A stretch of DNA of 64,000 bases. It comes from Ideonella benzenivorans. GTDB taxonomy: Bacteria; Pseudomonadota; Gammaproteobacteria; Burkholderiales; Burkholderiaceae_C. The position numbers were made by a program, and so were the translations under genes. The notes under the pieces were generated by a model. The model did not search any database. It had not been told where the DNA came from and saw nothing but the letters and a program-made list of their open reading frames with translations. Below are positions 54,572 to 64,000 of this stretch, piece by piece. The stretch lies in NCBI RefSeq assembly GCF_020387415.1, contig NZ_JAGWCB010000006.1:1-64000 (forward strand), in the 5' to 3' direction. Within the stretch, counting starts at the first letter, position 1. Every line of letters starts with the position of its first letter.

Positions 54572-55177
54572 ATGAGTCAATTCTGGGATGAACGTTTCGC
54601 CGAGCCGGGCTTCAAGTATGGCCTGCAGCCCAATGCCTTTCTGAAGCACCAGGCGGCGGCCTGGGTGCCGGGCCAGGTGCTGCTGCCGGGCGATGGCGAG
54701 GGGCGCAACAGCGTCTGGCTGGCCCTGCAGGGCCACACGGTGCTGGCGGTGGACAGCTCGGCCGTCGGCCTGGCCAAGGGGCAGGCGCTGGCCCGTGAGC
54801 AGGGTGTGGCGGACCGTTGGTCCAGCCAGCAGGCCGACCTGAGCACCTGGGTGCCGCCGCAGGCGGCCTTCGACGCGGTGGTGCTGGTCTATGTGCACCT
54901 GCCCTCGGCCTGGCGCACCGACCTGCACCGCCGTCTGGCGCAGGCGCTCAAGCCGGGCGGCCGCCTGCTGCTGGAGGGCTTTCACCCCGAGCAGCTGCGC
55001 CACCACAGCGGGGGCCCGAAGGACCCGGACATGCTGATGACGCTGGCCGACCTGCGCCACGACTTCGATGGCCTGCTGACGGAACAGCTGGGCGAGGAGG
55101 TCTCGGCCGTGCTGGACGAAGGGCCGGGCCACCAGGGGCTGGCCCGGGTGACCCGCTACATCGGCCTGCGCCCGTGA
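54572..55177 (+). CDS. SAM-dependent methyltransferase (TPMT/TehB-like)
   Basis: 201 residues. The opening FWDERFAEPGFKYGLQPNAFL and motif I VLLPGDGEGRNSVWLA match the thiopurine methyltransferase/TehB-like group that methylates small thiols or chalcogen anions. Motifs II-III follow (AVDSSAVGL, FDAVVLVYVHLP, LKPGGRLLLEGF). It may methylate sulfide or other reactive chalcogens, consistent with the shared promoter region with Blh. The stop overlaps the next gene (GTGA). Confidence 0.85.
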   Translation: MSQFWDERFAEPGFKYGLQPNAFLKHQAAAWVPGQVLLPGDGEGRNSVWLALQGHTVLAVDSSAVGLAKGQALAREQGVADRWSSQQADLSTWVPPQAAFDAVVLVYVHLPSAWRTDLHRRLAQALKPGGRLLLEGFHPEQLRHHSGGPKDPDMLMTLADLRHDFDGLLTEQLGEEVSAVLDEGPGHQGLARVTRYIGLRP

Positions 55178-55821
55178 GCGGCACGGACCTCTGGAGCACC
55201 TGGGCCGGCCTGGTGCTGGGCAGCCTGATCGTGCTGGCCTATGAGCTGCAGGTGCTGGTGCGGGGGCGGCGCACGCCCCACCGGGTTGCCCGGGCGGCCC
55301 ATGCGCGCATGCGCGCCGACTGGGTGCGCGCGCTGGCCGAAAAACCGGGCTTCGAGATCGTGGCGGTGCAGACGCTGCGCAACTCGCTGATGTCGGCGAC
55401 GATCTCGGCCTCCACCGCCGCCCTGTGCATGATGGGCGCTGTCAGCCTGGCCGGCTCGCAGCTGGCGGCTGGCCTGCACAGCCTGCGGGCCAGCGCCATC
55501 ACACCGCTGGAGGTGCTGGGGCTGGCGCTGATGGGGGTGCTGTTCGGTTCGTTCGTGTGTTCGGCGCTGTCAATGCGCTACTACAACCACGCCGGCTTTG
55601 CGCTGTCCATGCCCGCGGCCACGCCGCAGCGTGAGGCCCTGGTGCCGCTGGCCACCGATTATTTGACCCGGGCCGGTTACCTGTACGGCTGGGGGCTGCG
55701 CAGCTTCCTGATGGTGGCCCCGCTGGTGGCGGGCATCGTCAACCCGTGGCTGATGCCGCCGGCCAGCCTGGGCCTGGTCTGGGTGCTTTGGCAGTTCGAC
55801 CGGCCGGGCGCGATCGACTGA
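55174..55821 (+). CDS. DUF599 integral membrane protein
   Basis: 215 residues from GTG 55174, overlapping the methyltransferase stop. About four to five transmembrane segments: residues 10-28, 72-92, 112-132 and 165-190. The block RRTPHRVARAAHARMRADWV, VAVQTLRNSLMSATISASTAALCMMG and YGWGLRSFLMVAPLVAGIVNP match the DUF599 family. Function is not known. It is translationally coupled to the methyltransferase. Confidence 0.8.
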   Translation: MSGTDLWSTWAGLVLGSLIVLAYELQVLVRGRRTPHRVARAAHARMRADWVRALAEKPGFEIVAVQTLRNSLMSATISASTAALCMMGAVSLAGSQLAAGLHSLRASAITPLEVLGLALMGVLFGSFVCSALSMRYYNHAGFALSMPAATPQREALVPLATDYLTRAGYLYGWGLRSFLMVAPLVAGIVNPWLMPPASLGLVWVLWQFDRPGAID

Positions 55822-55845
55822 GCGCGCGCCCCCGGCCGGTCCCGT

Positions 55846-56859
55846 TCAGTCGAACGGATGCGGCGCCGGGGTGGCGTCGGTCGACGGCGGCAGCACCGGC
55901 AGGGCCAGCGTCGGTTGGGTGCCGGTCAGCGTCTTCAGGAAGGCCACGAGCTGGGCGTTCTCATCGGACGTGAACTGGCGGCCCAGCTGCACCCGCCCCA
56001 TCACGTCCACGGCCTGGGTCAGCGTCGCGGCGCTGCCATCGTGGAAGTAGGGATAGGTCAGCTCCACATTGCGCAGCGTGGGCACCTTGAACACCATGCG
56101 GTCGCCTTCCTGGTGCGTCACGCCGTAGCGGCCCTGGGCGGGGTTGCGCGTCTCGAAGGGCTTGACCAGGCCCATCTTCTGGAACAGGCCGCCACCCACC
56201 GCCACGCCGTTGTGGCAGGCGGTGCAGCCGCTGCTCTTGAACAGCTGGTAGCCGGCCAGCTCATTGGCGTTGAGGGCCTTGGCGTCGCCCTGCAGCCAGC
56301 GGTCGAAGCGGGCGTTCGGGGTGACCAGGGTCTCCTCGAAGGCGGCCAGGGCCTGGGTCACCTCGTCGATCGTGATCGCATCCCGCTGGAACACCTGGCG
56401 GAACTCACGCCGGTAGCCCGGGATGGACCCCAGCACCTCCACCGCCAGCGCATGGGTGGACGCCATCTCGCCCGGGTTGGCGATGGGGCCGCCGGCCTGC
56501 GCCTTCAGATCGCTGGCGCGGCCATCCCAGAACTGGGCCAGGTTGTAGCGGGCGTTCAGCACCGTCGGCGAGTTGATCGGCCCCTGCTGCCAACCGTGGC
56601 CGATGGAGCTGCGCAGGTTGTCGCTGCCGCCCATGCTCAGGTTGTGGCAGGAATTGCAGGAAATCGCGCCCGAGCGCGACAGCCGGGGGTCGAAGAACAG
56701 CTTCTGCCCCAGGGCCACCAGGGCGGGGTTGGCCGCCTTGGCCGGGGGAACGGGCTGGATCGGTTCACGGGGGGCCGTGGCGGCGTGGCCGATCTGGGCC
56801 GCCGCCCACAGGGCGCCGAGCACGAGCGCGTGGATGCGCCGCGGGAATGGTTTTTTCAT
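55846..56859 (-). CDS. Di-haem cytochrome c peroxidase
   Basis: 337 residues. Signal peptide with cleavage near GHAAT, so the mature enzyme is periplasmic. Two haem c sites are visible: CNSCH (about residue 68) and CTACH (about residue 215). DPRLSRSGAISCNSCH, PINSPTVLNARYNLAQFWDGRA and the C-terminal VPTLRNVELTYPYFHDG are family signatures. It reduces hydrogen peroxide using electrons from cytochrome c. The upstream region contains two tandem CCCTA/TAGGG palindromes. Confidence 0.95.
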   Translation of the reverse strand: MKKPFPRRIHALVLGALWAAAQIGHAATAPREPIQPVPPAKAANPALVALGQKLFFDPRLSRSGAISCNSCHNLSMGGSDNLRSSIGHGWQQGPINSPTVLNARYNLAQFWDGRASDLKAQAGGPIANPGEMASTHALAVEVLGSIPGYRREFRQVFQRDAITIDEVTQALAAFEETLVTPNARFDRWLQGDAKALNANELAGYQLFKSSGCTACHNGVAVGGGLFQKMGLVKPFETRNPAQGRYGVTHQEGDRMVFKVPTLRNVELTYPYFHDGSAATLTQAVDVMGRVQLGRQFTSDENAQLVAFLKTLTGTQPTLALPVLPPSTDATPAPHPFD

Positions 56860-56963
56860 GGAGTCTCCCTGATCCTCGCTGCAGGAGGGGCCGCGCCGGC
56901 CGGGGACCGTGGCGATTCACCCCAGGCCCACACCCCAGCGAGGGCGCGGCGGGGCCCGGCACC

Positions 56964-56987
56964 ACCCTAGGGGGCAACCCTTAGGGT
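56964..56987. promoter_or_regulatory. Tandem CCCTA(A)GGG palindromes upstream of the cytochrome c peroxidase gene
   Basis: On the minus strand AACCCTAAGGGTT is followed 4 nt later by CCCTAGGG. Both elements are perfect or near-perfect palindromes, 105-130 nt upstream of the peroxidase start and 40-65 nt beyond the rhodanese stop. They could be a tandem operator for the peroxidase, or a hairpin ending the upstream operon. The regulator is unknown. Confidence 0.5.
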
Positions 56988-57028
56988 TTGCTGAAGCCCG
57001 AGCAGAACAGGAGACTCTGGACCGGCGT

Positions 57029-57310
57029 TCAGCCGCGCCGCACCGGGCGGCCGCTGGTCATGGCCAGCACGCCGATGCCGCCGCCGTTGCTGACCTGGCG
57101 GTAGCCCATCTGCTGCAGCAGCATGCAGGCCATGCCGGAACGGGCCCCGGAGGCGCAGTACAGCACGAGGGGGGCGGCCAGGTCGGGAGCGACCCGGCCG
57201 ATGCCGGCCTGCAGCTGGTCCAGCGGCAGGTTCACGGCGCCATCCAGGTAGCCACCGGCATATTCGCCCGGTGAGCGGACATCGATCAACAGGGGTTCGG
57301 GAGAGGTCAT
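57029..57310 (-). CDS. Single-domain rhodanese
   Basis: 93 residues from ATG 57310, overlapping the OsmC stop by 4 nt. LLIDVRSPGEYAGGYLDGAVNLPL is the standard rhodanese start, and the persulfide-bearing cysteine is in LYCASGARSGMA (about residue 52). The protein is a single catalytic domain. It transfers sulfane sulfur, for example from glutathione persulfide. It is the last gene of the sulfide cluster. Confidence 0.92.
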   Translation of the reverse strand: MTSPEPLLIDVRSPGEYAGGYLDGAVNLPLDQLQAGIGRVAPDLAAPLVLYCASGARSGMACMLLQQMGYRQVSNGGGIGVLAMTSGRPVRRG

Positions 57311-57753
57311 TTCAATCGGGCTCCGGTGGCGTCGACCACCTGGACTTCCACGGGGAAGCCCTGGGCAACGCTCTGGGTGACGGTGCAGTACTGCTCGAAG
57401 CTGGCCAGCACCCGGTCCAGGTGCTCCAGCGAGGCCGCCGGCACGCCCAGCGTCAGCGTGGCGCGCATGCGCAGCACGCGCAGGCGGTTCTCGGCGTTGC
57501 GGCCCACCTCGGCCTGCACCTCGGTGCGCAGCGGCTCGGGCTGCTGCTTGAACTTGCGCAGCGCGAACAGCAGCGAGTCGGACAGGCAGTTGCCCACTGC
57601 CGCGGCCAGCAGGTGCATGGGCGACGGGCCCTGGTTCTGGCCCAGCGGCGGCGGCTCGTCGCAGCGCAGCGCCGGGATGCCGGCGCCGAACGCCACATCG
57701 AACTGGTAGTCCTGGGCCTGGGTCAGGTGGACGGTGACAAGGTCTTGGCTCAT
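57307..57753 (-). CDS. OsmC-family protein
   Basis: 148 residues from ATG 57753. The first redox cysteine is in AAAVGNCLSDSLLFALRK (about residue 55), and the second in FEQYCTVTQSV (about residue 121), as in OsmC/Ohr peroxiredoxins. The GPSPMHLLAAAVG motif matches the YhfA-type branch. It lies between the CsoR-like repressor and the rhodanese (4-nt overlap), so it probably handles persulfides or hydroperoxides formed during sulfide oxidation. Confidence 0.85.
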   Translation of the reverse strand: MSQDLVTVHLTQAQDYQFDVAFGAGIPALRCDEPPPLGQNQGPSPMHLLAAAVGNCLSDSLLFALRKFKQQPEPLRTEVQAEVGRNAENRLRVLRMRATLTLGVPAASLEHLDRVLASFEQYCTVTQSVAQGFPVEVQVVDATGARLK

Positions 57754-57776
57754 CGCGATCTCCGGGGGGCGGGTGG

Positions 57777-58067
57777 TCAGCGGACCTTGCCGAGCAGGGT
57801 CTGCACCTCGCCCAGGACTTCGGTGAGCTGCTTGCGGCCCTTGGGCGTGGTGCCCACATGGGCGCCCAGCTCCTGTTCCATGTAGCACACGGTCATGCGC
57901 ACATAGGTGCTGTCCAGGGCCTTGCGCACGGCGGCCATCTGGCTGGCCACGTCCTGGCAGGGCTGGCCTTCCTCGATCATGCGCTGGATGCCGCGCAACT
58001 GCCCTTCCGCCCTCTTGAGGCGGTTGAGCAGGTCGGTGCGGGTCTTATCGTCGGTCAACATCGACAT
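57777..58067 (-). CDS. CsoR/RcnR-family (DUF156) repressor with an atypical cysteine pair
   Basis: 96 residues from ATG 58067 (GGGAG about 9 nt upstream; an upstream start at 58115 would add 16 residues). The RLKRAEGQLRGIQRMIEEGQPCQDV opening is diagnostic. Cys37 is conserved. The usual second site (His and Cys at +25 and +29 in CsoR, Cys at +29 in CstR, His at +25 in FrmR) reads Tyr62 and Glu66, and a cysteine occurs instead at position 61. So it is not a classic copper, nickel or formaldehyde sensor. Its place among rhodanese, OsmC and sulfide oxidoreductase genes suggests a persulfide or related sulfur signal. Confidence 0.88.
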   Translation of the reverse strand: MSMLTDDKTRTDLLNRLKRAEGQLRGIQRMIEEGQPCQDVASQMAAVRKALDSTYVRMTVCYMEQELGAHVGTTPKGRKQLTEVLGEVQTLLGKVR

Positions 58068-58170
58068 GGCACAGGGCTCCCCGTCGGGAGCGGGTTTCGT
58101 TGGGGAAGCTGCCATTGTCCTGTCTTCCTTCAGGTTTTTCTGACTGGAGGGAGATTTCCCGTCGAGGCCC

Positions 58171-58398
58171 TCAGCGGCAGCAGCTGCCGCCCTCGCCTTC
58201 CGGCACGCCCAGCTTCTTCAGGAAGAAGGCCATCGGGCAGACGTTGGTGAAACCGAACTGCAGCAGGTTCAGGCCGACGAAGGCGGTGAAGGCCAGCCAC
58301 CACTTGCTGACGAAGAGGGGGCTGCCCTCCACGCCCAGGGCCAGGGACAGCAGGATGAACAGGCCGGGAATGATGCGCAGCAGGCGGGTGACGGTCAT
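58171..58398 (-). CDS. DUF2892 (YgaP-like) small membrane protein
   Basis: 75 residues from ATG 58398, which has AGGGAG about 7 nt upstream; an in-frame ATG lies at 58419. Two hydrophobic segments (about 6-24 and 31-53), then the conserved CPMAFFLKKLG motif found in DUF2892 proteins and in the membrane domain of YgaP rhodanese, and a terminal S-C-C-R. It is probably a membrane partner in persulfide handling or sulfur transfer. It lies 39 nt downstream of the sulfide oxidoreductase. Confidence 0.85.
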   Translation of the reverse strand: MTVTRLLRIIPGLFILLSLALGVEGSPLFVSKWWLAFTAFVGLNLLQFGFTNVCPMAFFLKKLGVPEGEGGSCCR

Positions 58399-58437
58399 GG
58401 AGGAACTCCCTGTGGACATGAGGAAACGGTGGGTGGA

Positions 58438-59742
<1,305 letters not shown>

Positions 59743-59766
59743 CTAGTGCCGCTCTGTCGACGGCGG

Positions 59767-62700
59767 TCAAGCCTCTTCGTGGCGGTGCCGCAGCATCGCG
59801 TAGTAGAGGACGGGGATCACCACCAGCGTGAGCAGGGTGGAGACGAGGATGCCGAAGATCAGCGAGATGGCCAGACCATTGAAGATCGGGTCGTCCAGGA
59901 TGAACAGGGCACCGATCATGGCGGCCAGCGCGGTCAGCGCGATCGGCTGGGCCCGCACGCGGGCGGATTCGATCACCGCGGTGCGGAAGGGCACGCCGTG
60001 CGCCAGCTGCAGCTCGATGAAGTCCACCAGCAGGATGGAGTTGCGCACGATGATGCCGGCCAGCGCGATCATGCCGATCATGCTGGTGGCGGTGAACTGC
60101 GCGCCCAGCAGCGCGTGGCCGGGCATCACGCCGATGAGGGTCAGCGGAATGGGCGCCATGATGATCAGCGGCGTGCCGTAGCTCTTGAACTGTGCCACCA
60201 CCAGCAGATAGATCAGGATCAGGCCCACCGCATAGGCCGCGCCCATGTCGCGGAAGGTCTCGTAGGTGATTTGCCACTCGCCGTCCCACTTGATCGCGTA
60301 CTGCGTGAAGGGGTCGGAGGGCTGGTGGATCCAGTACTCGCCCAGCGTGCCGTGGCCGGCCGGCAGGGCGTCCTTCAGGTGCGGACGGATCGCGAACAGG
60401 CCGTACAGCGGCGAATCGAGCTGGCCGGCCATGTCGCCGAAGACGTAGCTGACTTGGTGCAGGTCCTTGGTGTAGAGCGGCTTGTCGATCACGCCCTGTT
60501 CCACCCGCACCAGCTCCGACAGCGGCACCAACTGGCCGTTGGCGGCCTTCAGCGGCAGGGCCAGCAGCGCGTCCAGGCCGATCTGGCTGTCGCGCGGCAG
60601 CTGCAGCCGCACCGGCACCGGGTACTTGTCGTGGCCGGTGTGCAACCAGGCGGCGTCGGCGCCCGAGAGGGCGGCCTGCACCGTCTGCGCGATGGTGCTG
60701 ACGGCGATGCCGGCCGATTCGGCGCGCTGATGGTTCACCCGCAGGAAGGCACGCGGGGCGTTCTCCTTGAGGGTGGTGTCGATCGCGACGATGTCGGGCG
60801 TGGCGTGGAAGGCCTGCGCGATCTTGCCGGCCAGGGCCTGGCGGCCGGCCTCGTCGGGGCCGTAGACCTCGGCCACCAGCGGGCTCATCACCGGCGGGCC
60901 GGGCGGCACTTCCACCACCTGGATGCGCGCGCCGTGGGCGACGGCGATCTTCTCCAGGTCGGGGCGCAGGCGCTGCGCGATGGCGTGGCTCTTTTCCGAG
61001 CGGTGGTGCTTGTCCACCAGGTTCACCTGCAGGTCGCCCTGGTCGGCCTCGGAGCGCATGTAGTACTGGCGCACCAGGCCGTTGAAGGTGATCGGGCTGG
61101 CGGTGCCGGCATAACCCTGCAGGTCGCGCACCTCGGGCTGGCGGGCCAGGAAGGCGCCCAGGTCCTGCAGCGTGGCGGCGGTGTCCTCCAGCGGCGTGCC
61201 GGCCGGCATGTTGACGATGACCTGGAACTCCGACTTGTTGTCAAAGGGCAGCATCTTCAGCACCACCCACTCGACCAGCGTCATGCCCACCGACAGCAGC
61301 AGCGCGACCAGGATGCCGCCCAGCAGCAGCCAGCGCTTCTTGGCGCTGGCCAGCAGCGGGGCCAGCAGGGCCGCGAAGAAATTGCCCAGCCTGGCGCCCA
61401 CGCCGGCTGCGCCGGTGGCCGGTGCATGACCGTCGCCCGCCGCGCCGTGGGACTTCATCAGCTTCAGGGCCAGCCAGGGCGTGACCGTGAAGGCGATGGC
61501 CAGCGACAGCGCCATGCCCAGGCTGGAGTTGATCGGGATCGGGCTCATGTACGGGCCCATCAGGCCGGTCACAAAGGCCATCGGCAGCAGCGCGCCGATC
61601 ACGGTCATCGTGGCCAGGATGGTGGGGCCGCCCACCTCATCGACGGCGACCGGGATGATCTCGCGCAGCGGTTTGCCCGGCTCCAGCATCTGGTGGCGGT
61701 GGATGTTCTCGACCACCACGATCGCGTCGTCCACCAGGATGCCGATCGAGAAGATCAGCGCGAACAGCGACACTCGGTTGAGGGTGAAGCCCCAGGCCCA
61801 GGAGGCGAACAGCGTCACCGTCAGGGTCAGGATCACCGCCGAGCCGACGATGATGGCCTCACGCCGGCCCAGCGCGATGCCCACCAGCAGGATGACCGAG
61901 CCGGTGGCGAAGGCCAGCTTCTGGATCAGCTTGTTGGCCTTCTCGGCGGCGGTTTCGCCGTAGTCGCGGCTGATGCTGACCTGCACGCCTTCCGGGATCA
62001 CGCTGTTGCGCAGCTCGTCCACCCGGGCGCGGGCGGCGCGGGCCACGTCCACCGCGTTCTGGCCGGGCTTCTTGGTGACGGTGATCGTCACCGCCGGATA
62101 GACCTGGCCGGCCGGTGCGGAGGCCGATTCCTCGGGTGACTGCGGTGCGCTGCCCGGGCTGTACCAGACCAGGTGGCTGGGCTGGGCCGAGGCCGGGCTG
62201 ACCTGGGCCACTTCGCGCAGGTAGACCGGCTTGCCGTCGTGCACGCCGACCACGATGTCGCCGACCTCGTCGGCGTTGCGCAGGAATTCGCCGGTTTCCA
62301 CCGACAGCAGCTGGCCGCCCTGCGGCTGCATCACCGCGCCAGCCGGCATGCCCTGGTTGGCGGCGGCCAGGCTGGACTTCAGCGACATCACGTCGACGCC
62401 GCGCTCGCGCAGGCGGGACGGGTCCAGCGCCACGGTCACGACGCGGCCCGGCCCCCCGATGGTCTGCACCTCGCGGCTGCCCGGCACGCGCTTGAGTTCG
62501 GTCTCCAGCGTGTGGGCCACGCGCTCCAGCTCGGTGCCGCTGCGGCCGTCCTGGGCCCACAGCGTCACGCCCAGCACCGGCACATCGTCGATGCCCTTGG
62601 GCTTGACGATCGGCGACTGGGCGCCCAGGCCGCTGGGCAGCCAGTCGGAGTTGGCATGCAGCACGTCATAGAGGCGCACCAGCGCCTCGGTGCGCGGCAC

Positions 62701-63042
62701 GCCCACCTTGAACTGCACCGTCAGCACCGCCATGCCTGGCTGGGAGACGGAGAAGGTGTGGTCGATGTCGGCGATCTGCGACAGCACCTGTTCGGCCGGG
62801 CGCGCGACCATGCTCTGCACGTCGGCGCTGCTGGCCCCCGGGAAGGGGATCAGCACATTGGCCATGGTGACGTTGATCTGGGGCTCTTCCTCGCGTGGGG
62901 TGACCAACACCGCGAACAGGCCCAGCAGCAGGGCCACCAGGGCCAGCAGCGGGGTGATCGCGTTGTCCTGGAAGGTGCGGGCCAGGCGGCCGGAGATGCC
63001 CAGCGGGCGCGCTTCGCCAGCGGGGGCGTGCAGATCGCTCAT
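59767..63042 (-). CDS. RND-family efflux transporter
   Basis: 1091 residues from ATG 63042. About twelve transmembrane segments: one at residues 30-50, a first block around 340-560, the last block after 920. The proton relay in TM4 is visible as GILVDDAIVVVENIHRH (adjacent aspartates), and two large periplasmic loops follow. Its TM4 Asp pair resembles the HAE-type AcrB rather than the metal HME pumps. Coupled to sulfide oxidation genes, it may export a sulfur species, a disulfide or a toxic compound; the substrate is not known. A membrane fusion protein lies 16 nt upstream. Confidence 0.9.
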   Translation of the reverse strand: MSDLHAPAGEARPLGISGRLARTFQDNAITPLLALVALLLGLFAVLVTPREEEPQINVTMANVLIPFPGASSADVQSMVARPAEQVLSQIADIDHTFSVSQPGMAVLTVQFKVGVPRTEALVRLYDVLHANSDWLPSGLGAQSPIVKPKGIDDVPVLGVTLWAQDGRSGTELERVAHTLETELKRVPGSREVQTIGGPGRVVTVALDPSRLRERGVDVMSLKSSLAAANQGMPAGAVMQPQGGQLLSVETGEFLRNADEVGDIVVGVHDGKPVYLREVAQVSPASAQPSHLVWYSPGSAPQSPEESASAPAGQVYPAVTITVTKKPGQNAVDVARAARARVDELRNSVIPEGVQVSISRDYGETAAEKANKLIQKLAFATGSVILLVGIALGRREAIIVGSAVILTLTVTLFASWAWGFTLNRVSLFALIFSIGILVDDAIVVVENIHRHQMLEPGKPLREIIPVAVDEVGGPTILATMTVIGALLPMAFVTGLMGPYMSPIPINSSLGMALSLAIAFTVTPWLALKLMKSHGAAGDGHAPATGAAGVGARLGNFFAALLAPLLASAKKRWLLLGGILVALLLSVGMTLVEWVVLKMLPFDNKSEFQVIVNMPAGTPLEDTAATLQDLGAFLARQPEVRDLQGYAGTASPITFNGLVRQYYMRSEADQGDLQVNLVDKHHRSEKSHAIAQRLRPDLEKIAVAHGARIQVVEVPPGPPVMSPLVAEVYGPDEAGRQALAGKIAQAFHATPDIVAIDTTLKENAPRAFLRVNHQRAESAGIAVSTIAQTVQAALSGADAAWLHTGHDKYPVPVRLQLPRDSQIGLDALLALPLKAANGQLVPLSELVRVEQGVIDKPLYTKDLHQVSYVFGDMAGQLDSPLYGLFAIRPHLKDALPAGHGTLGEYWIHQPSDPFTQYAIKWDGEWQITYETFRDMGAAYAVGLILIYLLVVAQFKSYGTPLIIMAPIPLTLIGVMPGHALLGAQFTATSMIGMIALAGIIVRNSILLVDFIELQLAHGVPFRTAVIESARVRAQPIALTALAAMIGALFILDDPIFNGLAISLIFGILVSTLLTLVVIPVLYYAMLRHRHEEA

Positions 63043-63058
63043 CGTTGCTCCCGTCCGC

Positions 63059-64000
63059 TCAGCGCTTGGCCGGGGTGGCGCCGGCCAGACCGGCCTGCAC
63101 CGCATCCACCGCCACCTGGTCGCCCGTCTTCAGGCCGGCCAGCACCGGCACCTGCAGGCCGGCCGTCGGCGTGCCCAGGCGCACCGAGCGCAGCACGAAC
63201 TGGCCCTGGCTGACCACGTAGACGGCTTCCAGCTCGCCGCGGCGCAGCACGGCGCTGGCGGGCACGCTCAGGGCGGCCGGCGCGTTGGCCACCGCTGCGG
63301 CCGGCGCATCGAAGCGCACGCGCAGGCTCTGGCCCGGCGTCAGCGCGGTGCCGGTTGGCAGGTCCAGGCGCCATTCGATCGTCTGCGCCACCGGGTCGGT
63401 GGCGGGCAGCTCGGTGCGGCGCACCGGCGTCACCCATTGCCCATCGGGCAGCCGCACCTGCGGGTGGCTGGCGGCGCGGGCCAGCGCCGCCCGGGTGGAC
63501 GGCACCTGCACCACCGCGCGCAGCGCGCCCGGGGCATACATCGTCAGCAGGCTGCGGCCGGCCGAGGCCAGGTCGCCGGTGTCCACCAGCGTGGACTGCA
63601 CCACGCCATCAAACGGGGCCACCACGTCGGCAAAGCCGCGGGCCAGCGCCGCCTGGCTGCGGGCGCCGCGGGCCTGGTCGACGCTCGCCTGAGCGGCCTT
63701 CAGCGTGGTGTCGGCCTGGTCCACCACCGATTGGCTGACAAAGCCCTGCCGGCGCAATTCGCGCTGACGGTCGGCGTTGAGCCGGGCGTTTTCCAGCTGG
63801 GCCTGGGCCTGGGCGAGCGCGGCATTGCTCTGCAGCAGGCCGGCGCTGGTGTCGCGGGCGTCGATGCGGGCCAGCAACTGGCCGGCACGGACCTTGTCGC
63901 CCGCCTTGACGGCCAGTGCGGTCACGTTGCCGCTCACCTGGGCCGCCACGGTGGCCTGCCGCAGGGCCTCCACCGTGCCATCAAGCTCGAAGCCGGCGCT
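63059..64000 (-). CDS. RND membrane fusion protein (HlyD/AcrA type), N-terminus beyond right edge
   Basis: Partial: 313 codons are visible from the right edge to the stop at 63059. A lipoyl half-motif (EALRQATVAAQVSGNVTALAVKAGDKVRAGQLLARID) is followed by a coiled-coil hairpin (about 45-120 of the visible part), the second lipoyl half FADVVAPFDGVVQSTLVDTGDLASAG, a beta-barrel and a membrane-proximal domain. The signal peptide lies outside the window. It links the RND pump to an outer membrane channel that is not seen here. Confidence 0.88.
   Translation of the reverse strand, partial: SAGFELDGTVEALRQATVAAQVSGNVTALAVKAGDKVRAGQLLARIDARDTSAGLLQSNAALAQAQAQLENARLNADRQRELRRQGFVSQSVVDQADTTLKAAQASVDQARGARSQAALARGFADVVAPFDGVVQSTLVDTGDLASAGRSLLTMYAPGALRAVVQVPSTRAALARAASHPQVRLPDGQWVTPVRRTELPATDPVAQTIEWRLDLPTGTALTPGQSLRVRFDAPAAAVANAPAALSVPASAVLRRGELEAVYVVSQGQFVLRSVRLGTPTAGLQVPVLAGLKTGDQVAVDAVQAGLAGATPAKR

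Noticed and set aside
57777-58067. Assignment of the CsoR-family protein as a CstR persulfide sensor
   Set aside because: The second cysteine is at +24, not +29 from Cys37, so it does not match CstR strictly. Only the gene context points to sulfur.

Overview
The window is high-GC DNA (roughly 70% G+C by eye) with tightly packed, often overlapping genes. The gene repertoire fits a betaproteobacterium of the order Burkholderiales (Leptothrix/Ideonella/Rubrivivax-like): CysB-type LysR regulators beside cysTWA, a VgrG of the betaproteobacterial type, a QorB/QorR pair, LplT and a short phosphatidylserine decarboxylase. The taxonomic assignment is inference from gene content only. No rRNA, tRNA or CRISPR array was seen.

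Layout. 0-1.9 kb is an accessory, lower-GC segment: the 5' end of an IS30-type transposase, a methyltransferase remnant lacking its N-terminus, and an unrecognised membrane-anchored protein. It ends near a perfect 20-bp palindrome. 1.9-10.2 kb carries small housekeeping or detoxification genes: phosphatase, GNAT, LysR/MFS/hydrolase, zinc ribbon, cupin, SRPBCC, PcaC-like protein, and the divergent pair qorB/qorR. 10.3-15.2 kb holds dsdA and a FIST sensor coupled to a GGDEF/EAL protein. 15.2-21.5 kb is a tightly coupled operon: DeoR regulator, Ugp-like ABC transporter, HAD phosphatase and metallophosphodiesterase, probably for import and breakdown of an organophosphate or phosphodiester.

21.5-33.9 kb is rich in envelope and lipid genes: an MGDG-synthase-like glycosyltransferase, a large secreted protein coupled to a DUF3142 protein, LplT, a GT4 glycosyltransferase, a membrane-anchored class III aminotransferase and phosphatidylserine decarboxylase. 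33.9-39.3 kb is a self-contained type VI secretion module on the minus strand (vgrG with a transthyretin-like tail, a two-helix effector, an immunity gene). Its ORFs overlap by 4 and 1 nt, and the effector and immunity genes have visibly lower GC. No other T6SS structural gene is present.

39.6-51.7 kb is assimilatory sulfur metabolism: two CysB paralogues, cysTWA, sbp, and a serine-acetyltransferase-like gene that has lost its catalytic histidine and most of its left-handed beta-helix. A hybrid histidine kinase, a flavoprotein, a GST and a glutathione peroxidase are interspersed. 51.8-56.9 kb carries a thioredoxin-like protein, a TDT/SLAC1-type transporter, a Blh-like metallo-beta-lactamase with an AT-rich inverted repeat upstream, a methyltransferase and a di-haem peroxidase. 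57.0-64.0 kb is a minus-strand cluster (membrane fusion protein, RND pump, sulfide:quinone-type oxidoreductase, DUF2892 protein, atypical CsoR-family repressor, OsmC, rhodanese) that looks like a sulfide/persulfide response unit. It runs off the right edge.
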